Assembly (NCBI RefSeq): GCF_029227915.1 | Contig: NC_079887.1 | Coordinates: 8,744,001 to 8,804,000, forward strand | From: Hydractinia symbiolongicarpus | Lineage: Eukaryota > Cnidaria > Hydrozoa > Anthoathecata > Hydractiniidae | Reading direction: 5' to 3' | Length of the DNA stretch: 60,000 bases | In this document: positions 33,697 through 46,300 of the stretch, in pieces | Position numbering within the stretch: the stretch's first letter is position 1 | How the letters are laid out: every line of letters begins with the position of its first letter | Notes under the pieces: generated by a model | The model's input: only the letters and a program-made list of their open reading frames with translations | Databases searched by the model: none | Told to the model about the DNA's origin: nothing | Position numbers and translations under genes: made by a program

Positions 33697-36600
33697 TCAC
33701 ATCAATTCGTATACATAATTGGTCTGCGCTTTCCCCATACATACTTCTTTATCGTTGGTATGGTAACACGGCTTGAATTTTCCATCAATGCAGAGTGTAC
33801 TGATACCATATTTATTATATTGTGGAGTAGTGCCCACGCCCCAACATTCACCAAAATATTGCATTCCAATATATTTATAGCCACGTAATTTGGCACGACT
33901 TAAGCAATCACAAAACAAACTATATAAAGAAAAATAGATTTATTTCTGAGATTTATCTCTTTTTAAATTGTATATTTTTCACAGATTTATAGATTTTGGG
34001 TTCTTGTAGAGAATTCACTAAATATAAATACTAAGCCCGGACAACTTTTGAATTAAAACTAGATTGGAGTAAAGACATTTTTGTGTCGGCAAATTATATC
34101 CCGGTTTCTTTGACAACCGTTGTGTTATGGTATAAAAAAAATGTTGTGTTCTGTTCCTCTTGTTTTTATTTGTTATTGTTTTGTGATGCCTCTGAATTTC
34201 CTAATTACTATCATCAATTTTATTTAAAAATCGACAAAGTTATATCTTTAACCATACTCTAACAAGGTAATTTCTGTTATTGTTGATTAAACGAAGAAAA
34301 GAAAAAGACTGACATACGAATGCTTGATTCTACTTACATCAGAAATCTTAAATTAAAAATGTAATTGATATTTCCTGTAGGTATGAATCATAAAAAGAAG
34401 CAAGCATATAACAAGAATAACATCTCAGTATGTTCAAATTTTTTACCTTGTCCTTATTACTATATATTTGCATTACCTGCACTCCACCTTACCTATTTAG
34501 CGATTCTTTATACTTAGTCCACGAAAGTTGCACACCATGATACCCAATGGCGTCTTGGCCTCTGTGGCTATCGAGAATATTTGGTATCGCAGGCTGATGA
34601 GTTATTTCCGCAAAACATCCCAATGCCTTTACTGGAATGCCACATATCTCTGTTAGTGGGTCTAGAAGTATAAATACATCGATTATAACAAATTTGAACT
34701 ATAAGTAAACAAACCTTAATGCGATTATCACGATTGGACAGAATTAAACTTGAAAGTTATGACGTTATTATCTAAAATAGTGTTTTCTAGGACATCAAAA
34801 ATAAAATAATATTTTATTGCGCTAAATCGAAACGAAAAAAGTCACTTTAATTTTTGTATACTAGTCGTTAGCCTGGGCAAAATTCTACAGTGGAACACTA
34901 GCTGTACATAATTCCTGCATTACTTTTTCGTGCATCATTGCCTGCCTGTTAACACGAAGTAATGCTATTTATATAGACGGGATATTGCTATGATTTTAGG
35001 TGCAACTTAAATGGTGTTTTTGATTACAAAACCCCCGGTGTTAACTTAGCTCACATACAAACAGCGAGTGTTATAGTATACATCAATGTTAGCGACGCTT
35101 GATCATTTTTTAAAAAAAATCTACCTCTCTTCGGTGCAGGCGGTGCTTGTGTAGTTTTATCTTCTAACTTGATTTTATATTTCGTAATTGGTGATAACGC
35201 AGCGCACGATCCTTCTCGAAATTGCACATCATCCAGTCCGATATCTCCAAGAAAACTTTCTCCTCTTTCACTTTGAAATTTAATCTAAATTACAAATTAA
35301 ACAAAGGCTATACTGATTGTTGTAATGTCAACTTTGTTTTTGTGTGTGTAGCAAACAAGTTAGATATATATCGTACCCTGTACGAATGCTCAGAGTGGAA
35401 GGGAACACTGGCATCAAACCAACCTGATCCCTGAGGACCGTTCTTTTCCCATATTTGTTTTTCTTCAGCAGTGTCTTCGCTGACAGTGAACGCTCTTAAC
35501 GAACCAATATTTTCACCATGCATGCTGTAAGAAAAGATAAGACAGCGTCCTGTTGTCTTTGGAAATACTCCACTCAGCAAGTTAGCTTTCATACCAATAG
35601 CTGCTGGGGCAGACGACTCCGTGTAAAGATAATGACCTAAAGAAAAAACAGGTGTAATTTAAGAATTGCTGCAATAAATCCTATTTTGCTCACCGTGTGG
35701 ATTTTCTCAAAAACAACTGATTACACAGTTTCCTGAAAATTGGGAAAAATCTGTCGGTAAAATAACAGGTAATTCTGCTCCTCCCATTTTATTGATGTTG
35801 ATTGAAGCTTCACTTACCTTCTCCGGTGGAATGATCTCCATCTGGTCCTGTGTTTTTGCTGGGTGTGTTTCCCTTTATTCTCCTCCAACGATACTCGCGA
35901 GCTGACATGTCTTTCCAAAAGCACATTCCCTGTGCATCAAATTGACAAGCATCGGGTCCTGCGAATTGACACGAGAAGTCAAATCTATGTGTATTTATAT
36001 TTTGTAAACATTTCCACAGGTAAATAGTTCTAATAAGACGTATATTAAGACCTATCCCTTTCCGTCCCAACTTTTTTACAATTTGCTTTTTTTGAGTAAT
36101 CACTCTTATTGAATGTGCAATTCAAAATGCTATTTAAAGAAAAATAGTAAAGACAGGATGATGATAATTGATGTATTTTATTTTAATTAAATGGTATCAA
36201 TAATCACATTAGTCGTCTAAATGAATAAACAAAACTAAACATCCCACCTACCTAATCCACACGCGACTACTGAACATTCCGTCGTCATTTCTGCAGATCC
36301 AATACATTGTTTACCACCGTTTTTAGGGCTTGGGTCATTACAAATTCGTGTTCGCTTCTTCGTACCCTGGCCACAAGATTTGTCACATTTTGACCAGGCT
36401 GACCACCTGTTCCAATGACCATCAATTGGACCTGTAATGACACCATTTGTGTGTTTCAATTGCAAATCACAGTCGATACAAACGAAAAAAATAACGCAGA
36501 GGAATGGTAAGACAAATAATAATACTTACGGTAGCATTCTTCTTTAGAACACACTTTAAAGTCTGTATGCACGCCATATAAGCCTACATTTGGGCATTTT

Positions 36601-39600
36601 GTTTTATCGTCAGTTGAACAAAATCTCTGTCTGCTGCTTTTACAGCCATTGTCAGAATCGCATGGTGACCAATCTGACCAAGACGTGTAGATGTTACCCA
36701 TATGGTAATCTAAAAATACATTATTTTTTCAACGCAATTGCAGCAATAAATACAACAATTCGAATAAATCGTGCAAATAAAATACATTCTTCTTCAAGCA
36801 AAATTCCTGCTTGAAAACTTATGTAATAAAATTGTTTCCCTAACAATCACGTTACATGATTTTAGTATATTTTATTGGCATGCGTTTCTATAATGGTTTT
36901 GTTGTTGTAAAATTCATGCGAAAACAAGTTGCCACTTCGTGCCAGTGCGAAAGCAACAAAACTAAAGGATTTCATAGCATTACCTTTACATTTATATAAC
37001 CGATTCAACTGTGTTGCATCTTCATTGGATAAACGAGCACGCTGACCTAAAGTTTTCTCTTTCTGACCGATAGCAACAATAGTTGGCTCGCCATTTTTGG
37101 AAAATGAGTATCTGCCGTAGTGCATAATTGAATGAACGTCGTAAGGACTTTCGAAATCATTTGTTTCAGCTGCGGAATACTTAGCAAAGTTATGATCCTC
37201 ACCTAAATTCGACAAAATGTTACTTATGTTAATATTTTTTGTGCACTGGCCCTTCCTTCAGACGTATTGATTCACTTTCTTGTAATTTTAACATAGCCAT
37301 AATACCAGGGTTGGTTGAGTGCATATTATTTAAAGCGCTTTATCTACCTATTCCACAGAATCAGACAATTGTGTGAATGGACAAGAACGTGAAAAAAAAA
37401 TAAATGCATAGATTGACGGAATTAAAGAGGCTTGTTTGTTATAATAAATGTACATCTTGTCTCTTACCATCTGCTATGTTCTCCCAAAATATTTCAACGT
37501 ATTTATTTCTATCTGGTCTCGACTGCTCATGCCAAAATCCTAACGCATGCAGTACTTCATGCATGATGGTACCTTTCTGAAGGCAAGCCTGTGCCAGACT
37601 GATCTTTTGTGAACCCTCTCTCCAAAATGTGCGACCAACACCAGAAAAGCATCTATAGCAATAAAAATATTTGTTTGCATTATAGAGTAACGTATTAAAG
37701 ACGTCAACATTAAGGCTTTCTTGGCCGGCATTTCCCAACCGTATCTGTCTGGGCAAGTGTGTTAAAATGTTGTGATCGCTCAAAGCATTACCGAAGAAAG
37801 ATTCTCTGATAACCATTAGGTTAGCAAAGACATAACCAATCAAATTAGAAAAAATATGCTGGGCCTCCTGGTTATATTAATGGCAAAAGTCAACTTTTAT
37901 CATTTCGGCGCATGGAAATTAAAGCTAGTTGGAAAACACTCGATATTGTGTGAAAGAGATTTATGTGGTAATAATATTTAAATGTATATTGTTTATCATC
38001 AGCAAGCAGATTACTTCAAAACAAACTAGCCAAATTAAACAAATCTTTCGATAAATATTTTTTCTACATGTCTACATGTAATCATATATTACATACTTTT
38101 TTCACGTCACCTAGCTGACTATAGGTGGGACAAGAAATCTTTTAAAAGACATTGTATAGATTTAATAAGTAGTATACTTACGACCCCTCATCGACGAAAC
38201 GAATCCAGTTTCTTTGTTTTTTATGTTCAACGAATTTTAGGCAAGATTGATCTGAAATTTCTTTCAAAGCGGCTAAAATAACTTCTTTACCGTGTACTAT
38301 AAATAAAATACGCATAATTAAAATATTAGATAAGATTTAAGACTTAATATGTCATAAAATTAAGTACGCGAAATGAAGGTATTCTAAACAAATTTGAGCA
38401 CCTTTGAGATCGAAAAAGCCAAAAAAATGTCAAATTTACGTTTATGATAAATTTCCAAATAAAGCAAATTCACTACATAATGTCTATTTGTTTTAATTCT
38501 GCGTGTCTGGCTTAGCATTAGCTAATGAAATTTATTTTTTACAAAAACTCCTTTCCGTAAATTATCTATTGATTAAACTGGGTTAACCATATTGTAAGTT
38601 TTGAAATAAGAACAAAATGGCAGCTGCAACGTCGCTATGGACATAAAGTACTTAAGGGAAGGCCTAAGTATTCATTTTTAGTTATTTTAAATACAAAAAT
38701 GTATGCATTTTTAAAGTGATTCTCAAACGATATATTTTATTTCTACATCAATGTTATTGACTAGCTGGGCTTAGCGTATGATCAACTATATGCTAAAACT
38801 ATTTTTATCTATATAAAAATACTTACCAACAGCTTCTGTGATTTCGTAGGGAATAGTTCGATCCACCCATAAATACTCCTGTGATCGTCTTAACCCACGC
38901 TTAAGTAAGTTACTCTGAATTTCTCCATAAGGTGTTACAATTTCTTCGGGAGATTCTTCAATATGTATGTCTCCTTCGAATAGTTTAGATTCTTTTCCTG
39001 CAAAAGTCGTGTAGTAGTTATTTAGTTTTGATATTATCTGGGGGATGGTTTTTATTTTGTAATAACAAATAGTTCCTTGGTAATAATATGTGAAGTGCTG
39101 TGCGTGGCTGGTGCGTTTCCACATATAATAATTGACTCAATGTATTCATCATATTTGATGTAGGCTTCGCGCAACGGAATCTTTAAAATCGCTTGACGAT
39201 AGATAGAAAGAAAGAGACAGTTTGATATTTTCTCCTTTTTTAATACTTTTGATCAAACATGTTGTTTTTTTATGTTGTGTTCGATTTCTGATAGTTGTTT
39301 TTTCTTTTGGTCAAAGTAATAGCTTTTGTCTTTTTGAATAAGTATATACGGCTCTTTCGTATTAGTACCAAAGTAATAATTTAAGAACCCTTTTAAAGAA
39401 TTAACAGGTGAACAACGATCTGGTGTTAATTCAACTTGTGTTAAAATTGGATTCCTGTTTCATTTTTACAAATGTTTTTTTCTTTTTCAGGTCAGCTATT
39501 ATCTAAATAGCCACCATCAGCATTCCTAAAAGATCTTAAGTAAGTTTTTCAAACTTACTTAAACAAACAAACGAGCACAAACTACCAAGAAACAATAAAA

Positions 39601-40997
39601 AGCTCTAAGAAAAAACCAGAATATAGTGGCAAAAATTAAGCGCCAACTCCGACATCTAAAACTAAGCACTTGAATGTGAATATTTTCTCAACTAATGGAA
39701 TATTGAACTACTTAAGTTGCTATTATCGTTATATGATGGGATTTTCTACATCAATGCAGTTCAAGTTTGCTTGTTTCATTTAGAGTGCTACATCACATCT
39801 GAATTTGTTATTTTTTATTTGATCAATTTTATTGTATGTAGTAATTTGAAAATTTTGCATATGATAATAATTAAAATTTTAGTTTTGAAAATTTGGGATA
39901 TTCAACGTTCCTGTAATATTCCTTGGTCTATACTTTAAATTTCAGGATTTTCCAGGTTATATGAAACCCTTCTTGTTATTGCATTGGTTCGTACACAGGT
40001 TTTTTTTCATAAGAAACCGGTCGAATTCCACATATAGAATCCCAAAAAATAAGCAACTTTTACAAATACATTATTCTGGTTACTTTTTTTTAAAAAAAAC
40101 TTTTTCCATATTCGAATTCTTTTTTGAGGAAATTGTTTTGAAAGGAAACTTCAAATCTCACGAAACTATTATATTGCAGAGACAAATTTGTTTCGAACGC
40201 AATAAAAAATCGAACTTCAAGCGCAAACAAAAGGAATAATTTAAAAAAATTACAAGATATTTTTAAAAATGAAGCAAGCGACTTTGTCCAAATTTAAAAT
40301 CACCAAAAATGTTGAACAAAGTGGAAAAAAATAAAATAAGAAACCGAATCAGAAACCTCTGAAAAATTGAACATTTTAGAATTTAGACTTAAATTAAGAA
40401 AAAGTTTCTTAATTTAAGTCTAAAGTCTAACATTCTTACACCAAGTTTCTTATAAAAAAATTCAAGAAGAATCTAAGCAAAAGGATAAAAAGGAAACAAC
40501 GACAAATGACAGTTACCTTTATTAACTTCTAAAATTTTGTCAACCACGTTCTCCTCCTTGGTATCTGGAAAAAGAAAGTGGTTCTGCTGTGACGAAGAAC
40601 ATAGTTATCAGATATTACACTAAATTTTCCTTAATATCTGAAAAAAATTAAGTGTTCTTGCTCCGTTGAAGAACAAAGTTGTCAGAAATTACAACATATT
40701 TTTTGTTGGCATTTGGACAAAAAATAAGTGCTTTTGCTGTGACGAAAAGCAAAGTTGTCAGAAATTTCCATTGGAAACATTTCCAACGGTGAAACCAAAC
40801 GCGTCACTAGCTGCCCTCGTAAAATTAAATCGATGAGCCACTGCATATGCTAATGTTTTCTTTAAACTTAAAAATGCATTTAGATTATCACACTTACCAT
40901 GAATGTCTTCTTCTTCTTCCTCAAGAAGTTCTTTAAAGTGAGGGTGGCACCAACCGAGAGATAACAGTACCATAAGCAGAGCTAATTGGAGCTGCAT
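33697..40997 (-). CDS. Astacin metalloproteinase with TSP1, MAM and Cys-rich C-terminal domains
   Basis: Secreted zinc endopeptidase of the astacin family (M12A), complete, 716 residues. Exons (minus): 40898-40997, 40517-40564, 38827-38997, 38182-38296, 37468-37652, 36984-37202, 36530-36709, 36252-36431, 35818-35958, 35377-35636, 35125-35284, 34493-34661, 33697-33919. All phases agree. Signal peptide 1-16; acidic propeptide with FEGDI (the inhibitory Asp motif); catalytic domain about 100-279 with zinc site HEVLHALGFWHEQSRPDR near 176 and Met-turn SIMHYG; two TSP1 repeats (280-339, 340-399; SWSDWSPC and RWSAWSKC); MAM domain about 400-586 (CFWKD, TGPDGDHSTGEG, GDIGLDD); then a Cys-rich domain (LGCFAE, GMQYFGECWG) to the end. 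Likely acts on extracellular matrix or developmental signals, as cnidarian astacins do; substrate unknown. TATA-like ATATATAATAAAAG lies about 55 bases upstream of the ATG. Confidence 0.95.
33919..34493 (-). other. C-terminal GCF...GECW domain of the astacin protein
   Basis: The last two exons (34493-34661 and 33697-33919, joined in phase 2) encode about 130 residues with the pattern VKALGCFAE ... CDCLSRAKLRGYKYIGMQYF, then GECWG and four more Cys. It resembles Cys-rich lectin-like modules (GCYxD ... FGLQxxGECW) that are common in cnidarian secreted proteins. The module name is uncertain. Listed separately because this module is not a standard part of meprin-like astacins. Confidence 0.55.
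34859..34985. mobile_element. Short Helitron-family fragment in astacin intron
   Basis: Begins ACTAGTCGTTAGCC, the same 14 bases as the element end at 59805, and ends near TTTATATAGACGGG. It lies in the intron between exons 11 and 12. Probably a short internally deleted copy. Confidence 0.4.
40382..40424. repeat. Perfect 20-bp hairpin in astacin intron 2
   Basis: TTTAGACTTAAATTAAGAAA (40382-40401) and its exact reverse complement (40405-40424) are separated by only three bases. It lies between exon 3 and exon 2 of the astacin gene. Confidence 0.8.
40572..40770. repeat. Three-copy intronic minisatellite, about 75-bp period
   Basis: Copies start near 40578, 40651 and 40726. Each contains an AAGTG-like start, TTGCTGTGACGAA or variant, and GTTGTCAGAAATTAC or variant. 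All lie in astacin intron 1. Confidence 0.6.
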
Positions 40998-41044
40998 GTT
41001 TTGTCACCTGATATGTCAAGAGTTGAAAAAGATTGCATGTGGCT

Positions 41045-41060
41045 TTTATTATATATCCAA
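41045..41060 (-). promoter_or_regulatory. TATA-like element of the astacin gene
   Basis: Minus-strand ATATATAATAAAAG about 50-60 bases upstream of the start codon at 40997, with nothing better nearer. Confidence 0.4.
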
Positions 41061-43341
41061 CTAAAAACTTATCAGTTTAAGTTTGTTTTTTCTAATTATA
41101 TAAATAAACAATTCCGTCTGAATATTTTATATTATATCCCCCCACGCAATAGGAAGTAATATATATCCGGACTTTTTTACGAAACTATTTTTTTTTTACT
41201 TTAATTCTTTTTTTCTTTTTGCTTGCCAAATTTATTATTGTGTATGGAAGTGATTTCTCACAATTGCATGGGTGTTTCTGATTTGGTCTTTCTGGTAATA
41301 ATCCTTGCTATAAGTTCTAATCATATGAAACCATCTGTTCTATGTAAACTAACCATAAAATATGAAAGTTTGAAATTTACTTCTGACAATACAATTCTGC
41401 TGGTGCAAATTATTTTCAAAGAGAAACATCTTCTTTTGTTGGTTTGTTTTTTATTACTAATATTTATTTCTTTATGCATATTTATTTTTTATAAATATTT
41501 GCGTTAAAAATAACAGAAGTAATTTTTTCGGCTTAGGTTTTAAATTTGAAAAGAAAAACTATTATCCCTGTTTTTTAGGCATTAATAAATTATTAATTAA
41601 GTTGGTCCATCGGAGCTTCATCATTAGTTCTAAAAACATCTGAACATATGTTTTGATAAAAATGATTCATTGTTGAGATCAAAAAACCTTGTTAAATGCA
41701 ACTTTCTATTGACTAAAAACCACCATTTCGGTGGGGTTAATTTCCACTAAAACGAAGTAGGAAGGATCGGAACGGATCAAAACCGATAAATTTGATTGGT
41801 TGACGAACATTTTCGCTTCAATCAATTCCAAACCAAACGGAAAATTATAACTATTTCAACTTTTCTTGGTGACAACAACAGAAAAACACAAGAATAATTA
41901 GCAAAATAGCCAATCAAAGTATTTTCATGTTCCGTTCCATTCCATTTTGCTGTTGGTTGGAAATTCAGCTTTAAGGAGAATGTTCTGTTCTAACTTTTTT
42001 GTGAATTGCAAGATATATCGCCTTTGTTTCCATGTATTGAAAATGCGTTGTTATAAAACAACAACAAAGTATTTTTCACAGATTGCTTTTTCTGCCAAGT
42101 AACAAAAGCTGGTGAGAGAAAAAAATTAGGCAAGGGCTTTAGCTTTATAGTATTTCGCTGTTTTACGTATAAAACTTAACACGGCTCTATTATGGTACAT
42201 TCTTTTCCAACTCTAATTTCGGACCAGTACGTTAATTAAAACATTATTACGAAGTGCTGTATAAAGGGTATGCTGTGTGAACTTTCGTGACTGAAAAATA
42301 TTTAGCAATATCATTTATTTGTTGTTTGTTTATAAAGTTCCATGTTGTTAATAAAAGGGTAAATAAAAGATATAATTCTTCTTTACTTGGTTTTTACTTT
42401 GCACTATCATGATTCTAAATCTTATCACAATGTATCGAAGATGCTAAATTGGAAATAAATATCTTGAATTAAGTTGTAATTCTACCTTGCTGAATTTAAT
42501 TTAACATCATAAATCCCATTGCTCTTACCTTAAAAAGAATTTATAACCTCCGGAAATTTCGACTTGCATTGGAGCACAATTTACAGATAAGGTAACCAAT
42601 GTTTTCTATTGGTTCATCCTTTACTGTAAGCATTAATACTCCTAGAAGCTTTACAGAAAGTATCCGCATTTCTTAACAAAGGTGTATTTTCTTTAAAAAA
42701 AAAATGCGAAAAATTTCAATATAAGAATAAATATTTCACGAAAGATACAAAAGAAAAATTTCTGACTAATTAGAAAAAATAAGTAATATAGAAGAATACG
42801 TAGAAATTAACTTACAAATTGCAACCAAAAATCGTGTGTGGTTAATTTAAACACACTCTTTTTTTTAACATGTGTTCTTGCAAAGTCTTCAGAGATCTTC
42901 TTTTTTGTTGATAATGAACATTTGTTAGCAGATAATTTCTTCTTCGAATCTATTTTGCAATCTTCTTTTTTTCGTTACATCTATAAAATTTTGAAGTTTT
43001 ACACCGGTCTGCTATAAATTGTTCTTTCGTATAGAAATTCGTACAAAGCAAAGATACCGCTGCCTTGTGTTAACTGAAACAGCCAGTTTCTCAAGAGGGT
43101 GAAAATGTTGATGTTGATATGGAATTTCCACTTGTTGGACATGCGCGAAAAATATTGGCTTGAAACACATGCGAGTCAATTTTGTTTACACGTATTGTAA
43201 AAACGCTCTTTTTATCAAAAGTTTCGTAATTATTTTTATTTTTTTAATGGACTAAAAACTTTAAATGTAAATTATCATAAGTAATTTTTTTATCTTTCTT
43301 TTTGTGTATATTTTAATCTTATTTATAAAGAAACTTTTTGG
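41061..43341. other. Intergenic stretch, no gene recognised
   Basis: Between the astacin promoter and the 3' end of the coiled-coil gene. The open frame 41223-41507 (plus) is hydrophobic low-complexity and probably chance. The segment 41,715-41,975 has a weak inverted similarity between its ends (TTAATTTCCA / GAATTTCCAAC) and may be an old MITE. Confidence 0.35.
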
Positions 43342-46300
43342 TTACATAGGTGGATCATGGAGCATCCGTATATGATTTGTTTTATAACAAGCAAGGGGTT
43401 GCACTTGAATGGCGTGAAACGGTCTTGCGCCTTGCTTTAGGTCATCGTCTGCTGCTCCACTACTTCTTCTTCGCTGAAATATATTTAAAGAACGGGGAAC
43501 GTGCACATCCAATGTTTGACGACTAGATGGAAATAAGTTTATACGCCCTTTCAATAAGATATGCCGTATATTTGATCATTTCATGCTTAGCAAGATACTT
43601 TTTTAATGCTCTAAATCAGAATGTACAATCTTACCAGGCTGTCGAACTAAAAAAAAACTAAAAAAGGCAGAAATCGTAGGGCGTGAATGGGCGTTATATT
43701 AACAAAATAATAAAGCGAAGGGCTCAAACTACTTGTACTGCGTATAATACTTAAATCGAGAATTATAGAACTTCAATGAATAATTAAACGATGTGTATCC
43801 AGGACATTTAAAAATTTGAGATACAGCTTTTAAAAAATAAACTTGGCAAAACCATGCTTAGAATTTTTCAGATAATTCTTTGTCTTTTCATTCTAAAATC
43901 ATCAAAAATCAGCTACGAAAAATTTAAGGAACATTTGTTTAACTGTCTTAATATTATTACAAGTAGAATGCCAAATGGTAAATAGTTAAAATCTAATTCG
44001 AAGTATCAAAACCACACTTATTTCAAAATTTTCAAGAAAATAACGACGTAAAAGCCTGTCCTGAACAATACATCTTGAACCATTGCTGTCAACATTTCTG
44101 ACACAATTTTCTATTTTCATATTGTCATGTGACAGACATTGTTTATGCGAAGTTCTATCACACACTCAAGTGACTTATGGTGCGCCTCCGTCTTACAACT
44201 TTGTTAACATGTTAAACCCAAGCACATCAACACCTAAGGCTGCAATGACGATGTTTTTATTTTTTACACGAACTTTATCAGGTTTTGGTATAAGTAACCT
44301 GAATGCAATCCAACAAAAGTTACAAAGATTAGATACTTTGCCCCGGCATAATTTCTGGTCAGCTTAGCGCATTGCGTCTTGCTGTTGTTTCAATTGTCAG
44401 ATTCAAAACGAGGCGTCTTTGCAAGGATATTGAAAGTCAAGCAACGTAGCTCTGCGCAGCAACGTAGCTCTAACGTTTTACTATCAGTGACGGTGATCTG
44501 GATAAATTAGATTATTACCTAAAATCTGAAAAATACCAAATAATTTGACCATTGCACAATCAACAACAGATAAATTTTACATAAAATAACTGCGACACTG
44601 ATGACTGGTCAATTGACATAAAAAGCTCCTTCTCAAAATTACAATCCTTTTTACAATTACTCCATTCGTTGATAATTTGAAGAAACATGTAAAAGAAAAT
44701 AGTTTTTGCTTTAAGTTTTATTGCCTCGGTACAGAATCAAACGACTGAAAAAACGATTATACTTTTCTTCCCGTGCATCTCTTTGATTAAGTAGATATGT
44801 TTATTAGAATATATACGACAAAATACAATTTGATTGACTATGATAACGTTGAAGAATTAACTGTTTGGTTCGAGCGTTAAAAAAGCAGATAGTTGGTTAA
44901 CTGGCTGTGGTGTATGGACAGATCTGCTCTAAAAATGCTTCAATTTGCTTTTTAATTCAATTTTTTTTATCAAAGATTTTCAAAAATACCGTTTATTTAT
45001 TATGTTCTTGATTTTTTCCCATATTTTACTCACTGTATAATTAGTTATCCAACATAGTACACCCCAGAAAAAATGACTAAGTGTTTGGTCATAATATTGG
45101 TATTGGCAAGGAAATTTTAACGTTGCTCATACAAATCTTATTTTATTGTCATTTTAAGTTAAACTTTCAATTTAAAATCCTTAGGTCTTCGTCGAATTTC
45201 TTAACTTTTGCTATGTGTCTCTTTCCAGCCAATGTTGATCTAAATCCTGCTAAATTCTATTCTAATATTTGATTAAAAAAAAAACACTTTATAAGGACGT
45301 GGAAAAATAATCTTAAACACAAAGATTGACACTACAGTACTTTAACAAATGGTTCCCCTTCCTGCACAGCCAATTCAATATCTTGACCTATATTGTGTTC
45401 CTTTGTATATCAATCTTGTTGCTCGAAAGTCCATCACAAACAACAGATTTTGAAAGATTACTCTTTTAACAATTATATCCCCAACTCAATTTCATTTTTA
45501 ATGTTGCATTTTGATCATTTATTGTGATGGTTAAATTCATTTAGAAAGCTAGAAAGTTTTACCTTCCTAGAACCATCATATGGGTTTTATAACGTGTCAG
45601 TGATCTGTGAACTAAACATGTATGCTTTTTTGCTATTGCCTGTCTGAATAAATTACATGGTATAACGTGCCAGTTGTGGACTGAACATGCATGCATGTGT
45701 TTTCGCTACTTTCTGCTTAATTATATTTGATGGTATAACGTACACTAAAGCAACTAAAATGAGAACGCAGCTAATGTGGTGTTAAAGTGTTGTTTTCTTT
45801 ATTTGAAAGGGGGGGGGGGGAGGTTAATTAGCAATTGTTCTTAATTCTTAAATTTTAAAGATTTTTTATTTTATTAAATTTGCAACCTAACATCAAAGTA
45901 CATGCAAATTTCGCAAAATCGCAAAAGCTAACTCTGTGAAGAATTCTGCCGTGAATGATATTTCTCACTGTTAGTTGTGTTTTACAAGGGAACAATATAT
46001 CATTAATTCCTACTTTGTTCTTAATTTTCAACAATTCTTAACCTGGTTGTTTTTATAAAATTCATGTTATAAGTACGAAGTATAATAAGTAACATCTATT
46101 GTTAAATTCGATAGAAACATTTTAAGGCGCATCATGTATATTAAGTGATTACATCACATCTTCTTAATAGCTAAATGTCCTTTCTATACACGCCATAGTC
46201 AATTTTACACTCCTACGCGCATACTTGTAGTTGTGCTTTCAGCAATTACGGTTTTTTGTCATAAAATAAAAAATAAATACAGAAAAGGATAAGATTAAAA

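Noticed and set aside
41715-41975. Possible MITE
   Set aside because: End similarity is too weak and no target duplication could be defined.
44083-44367. 94-residue plus frame in the intron
   Set aside because: No recognised motif, and the opposite strand is also open over part of it.
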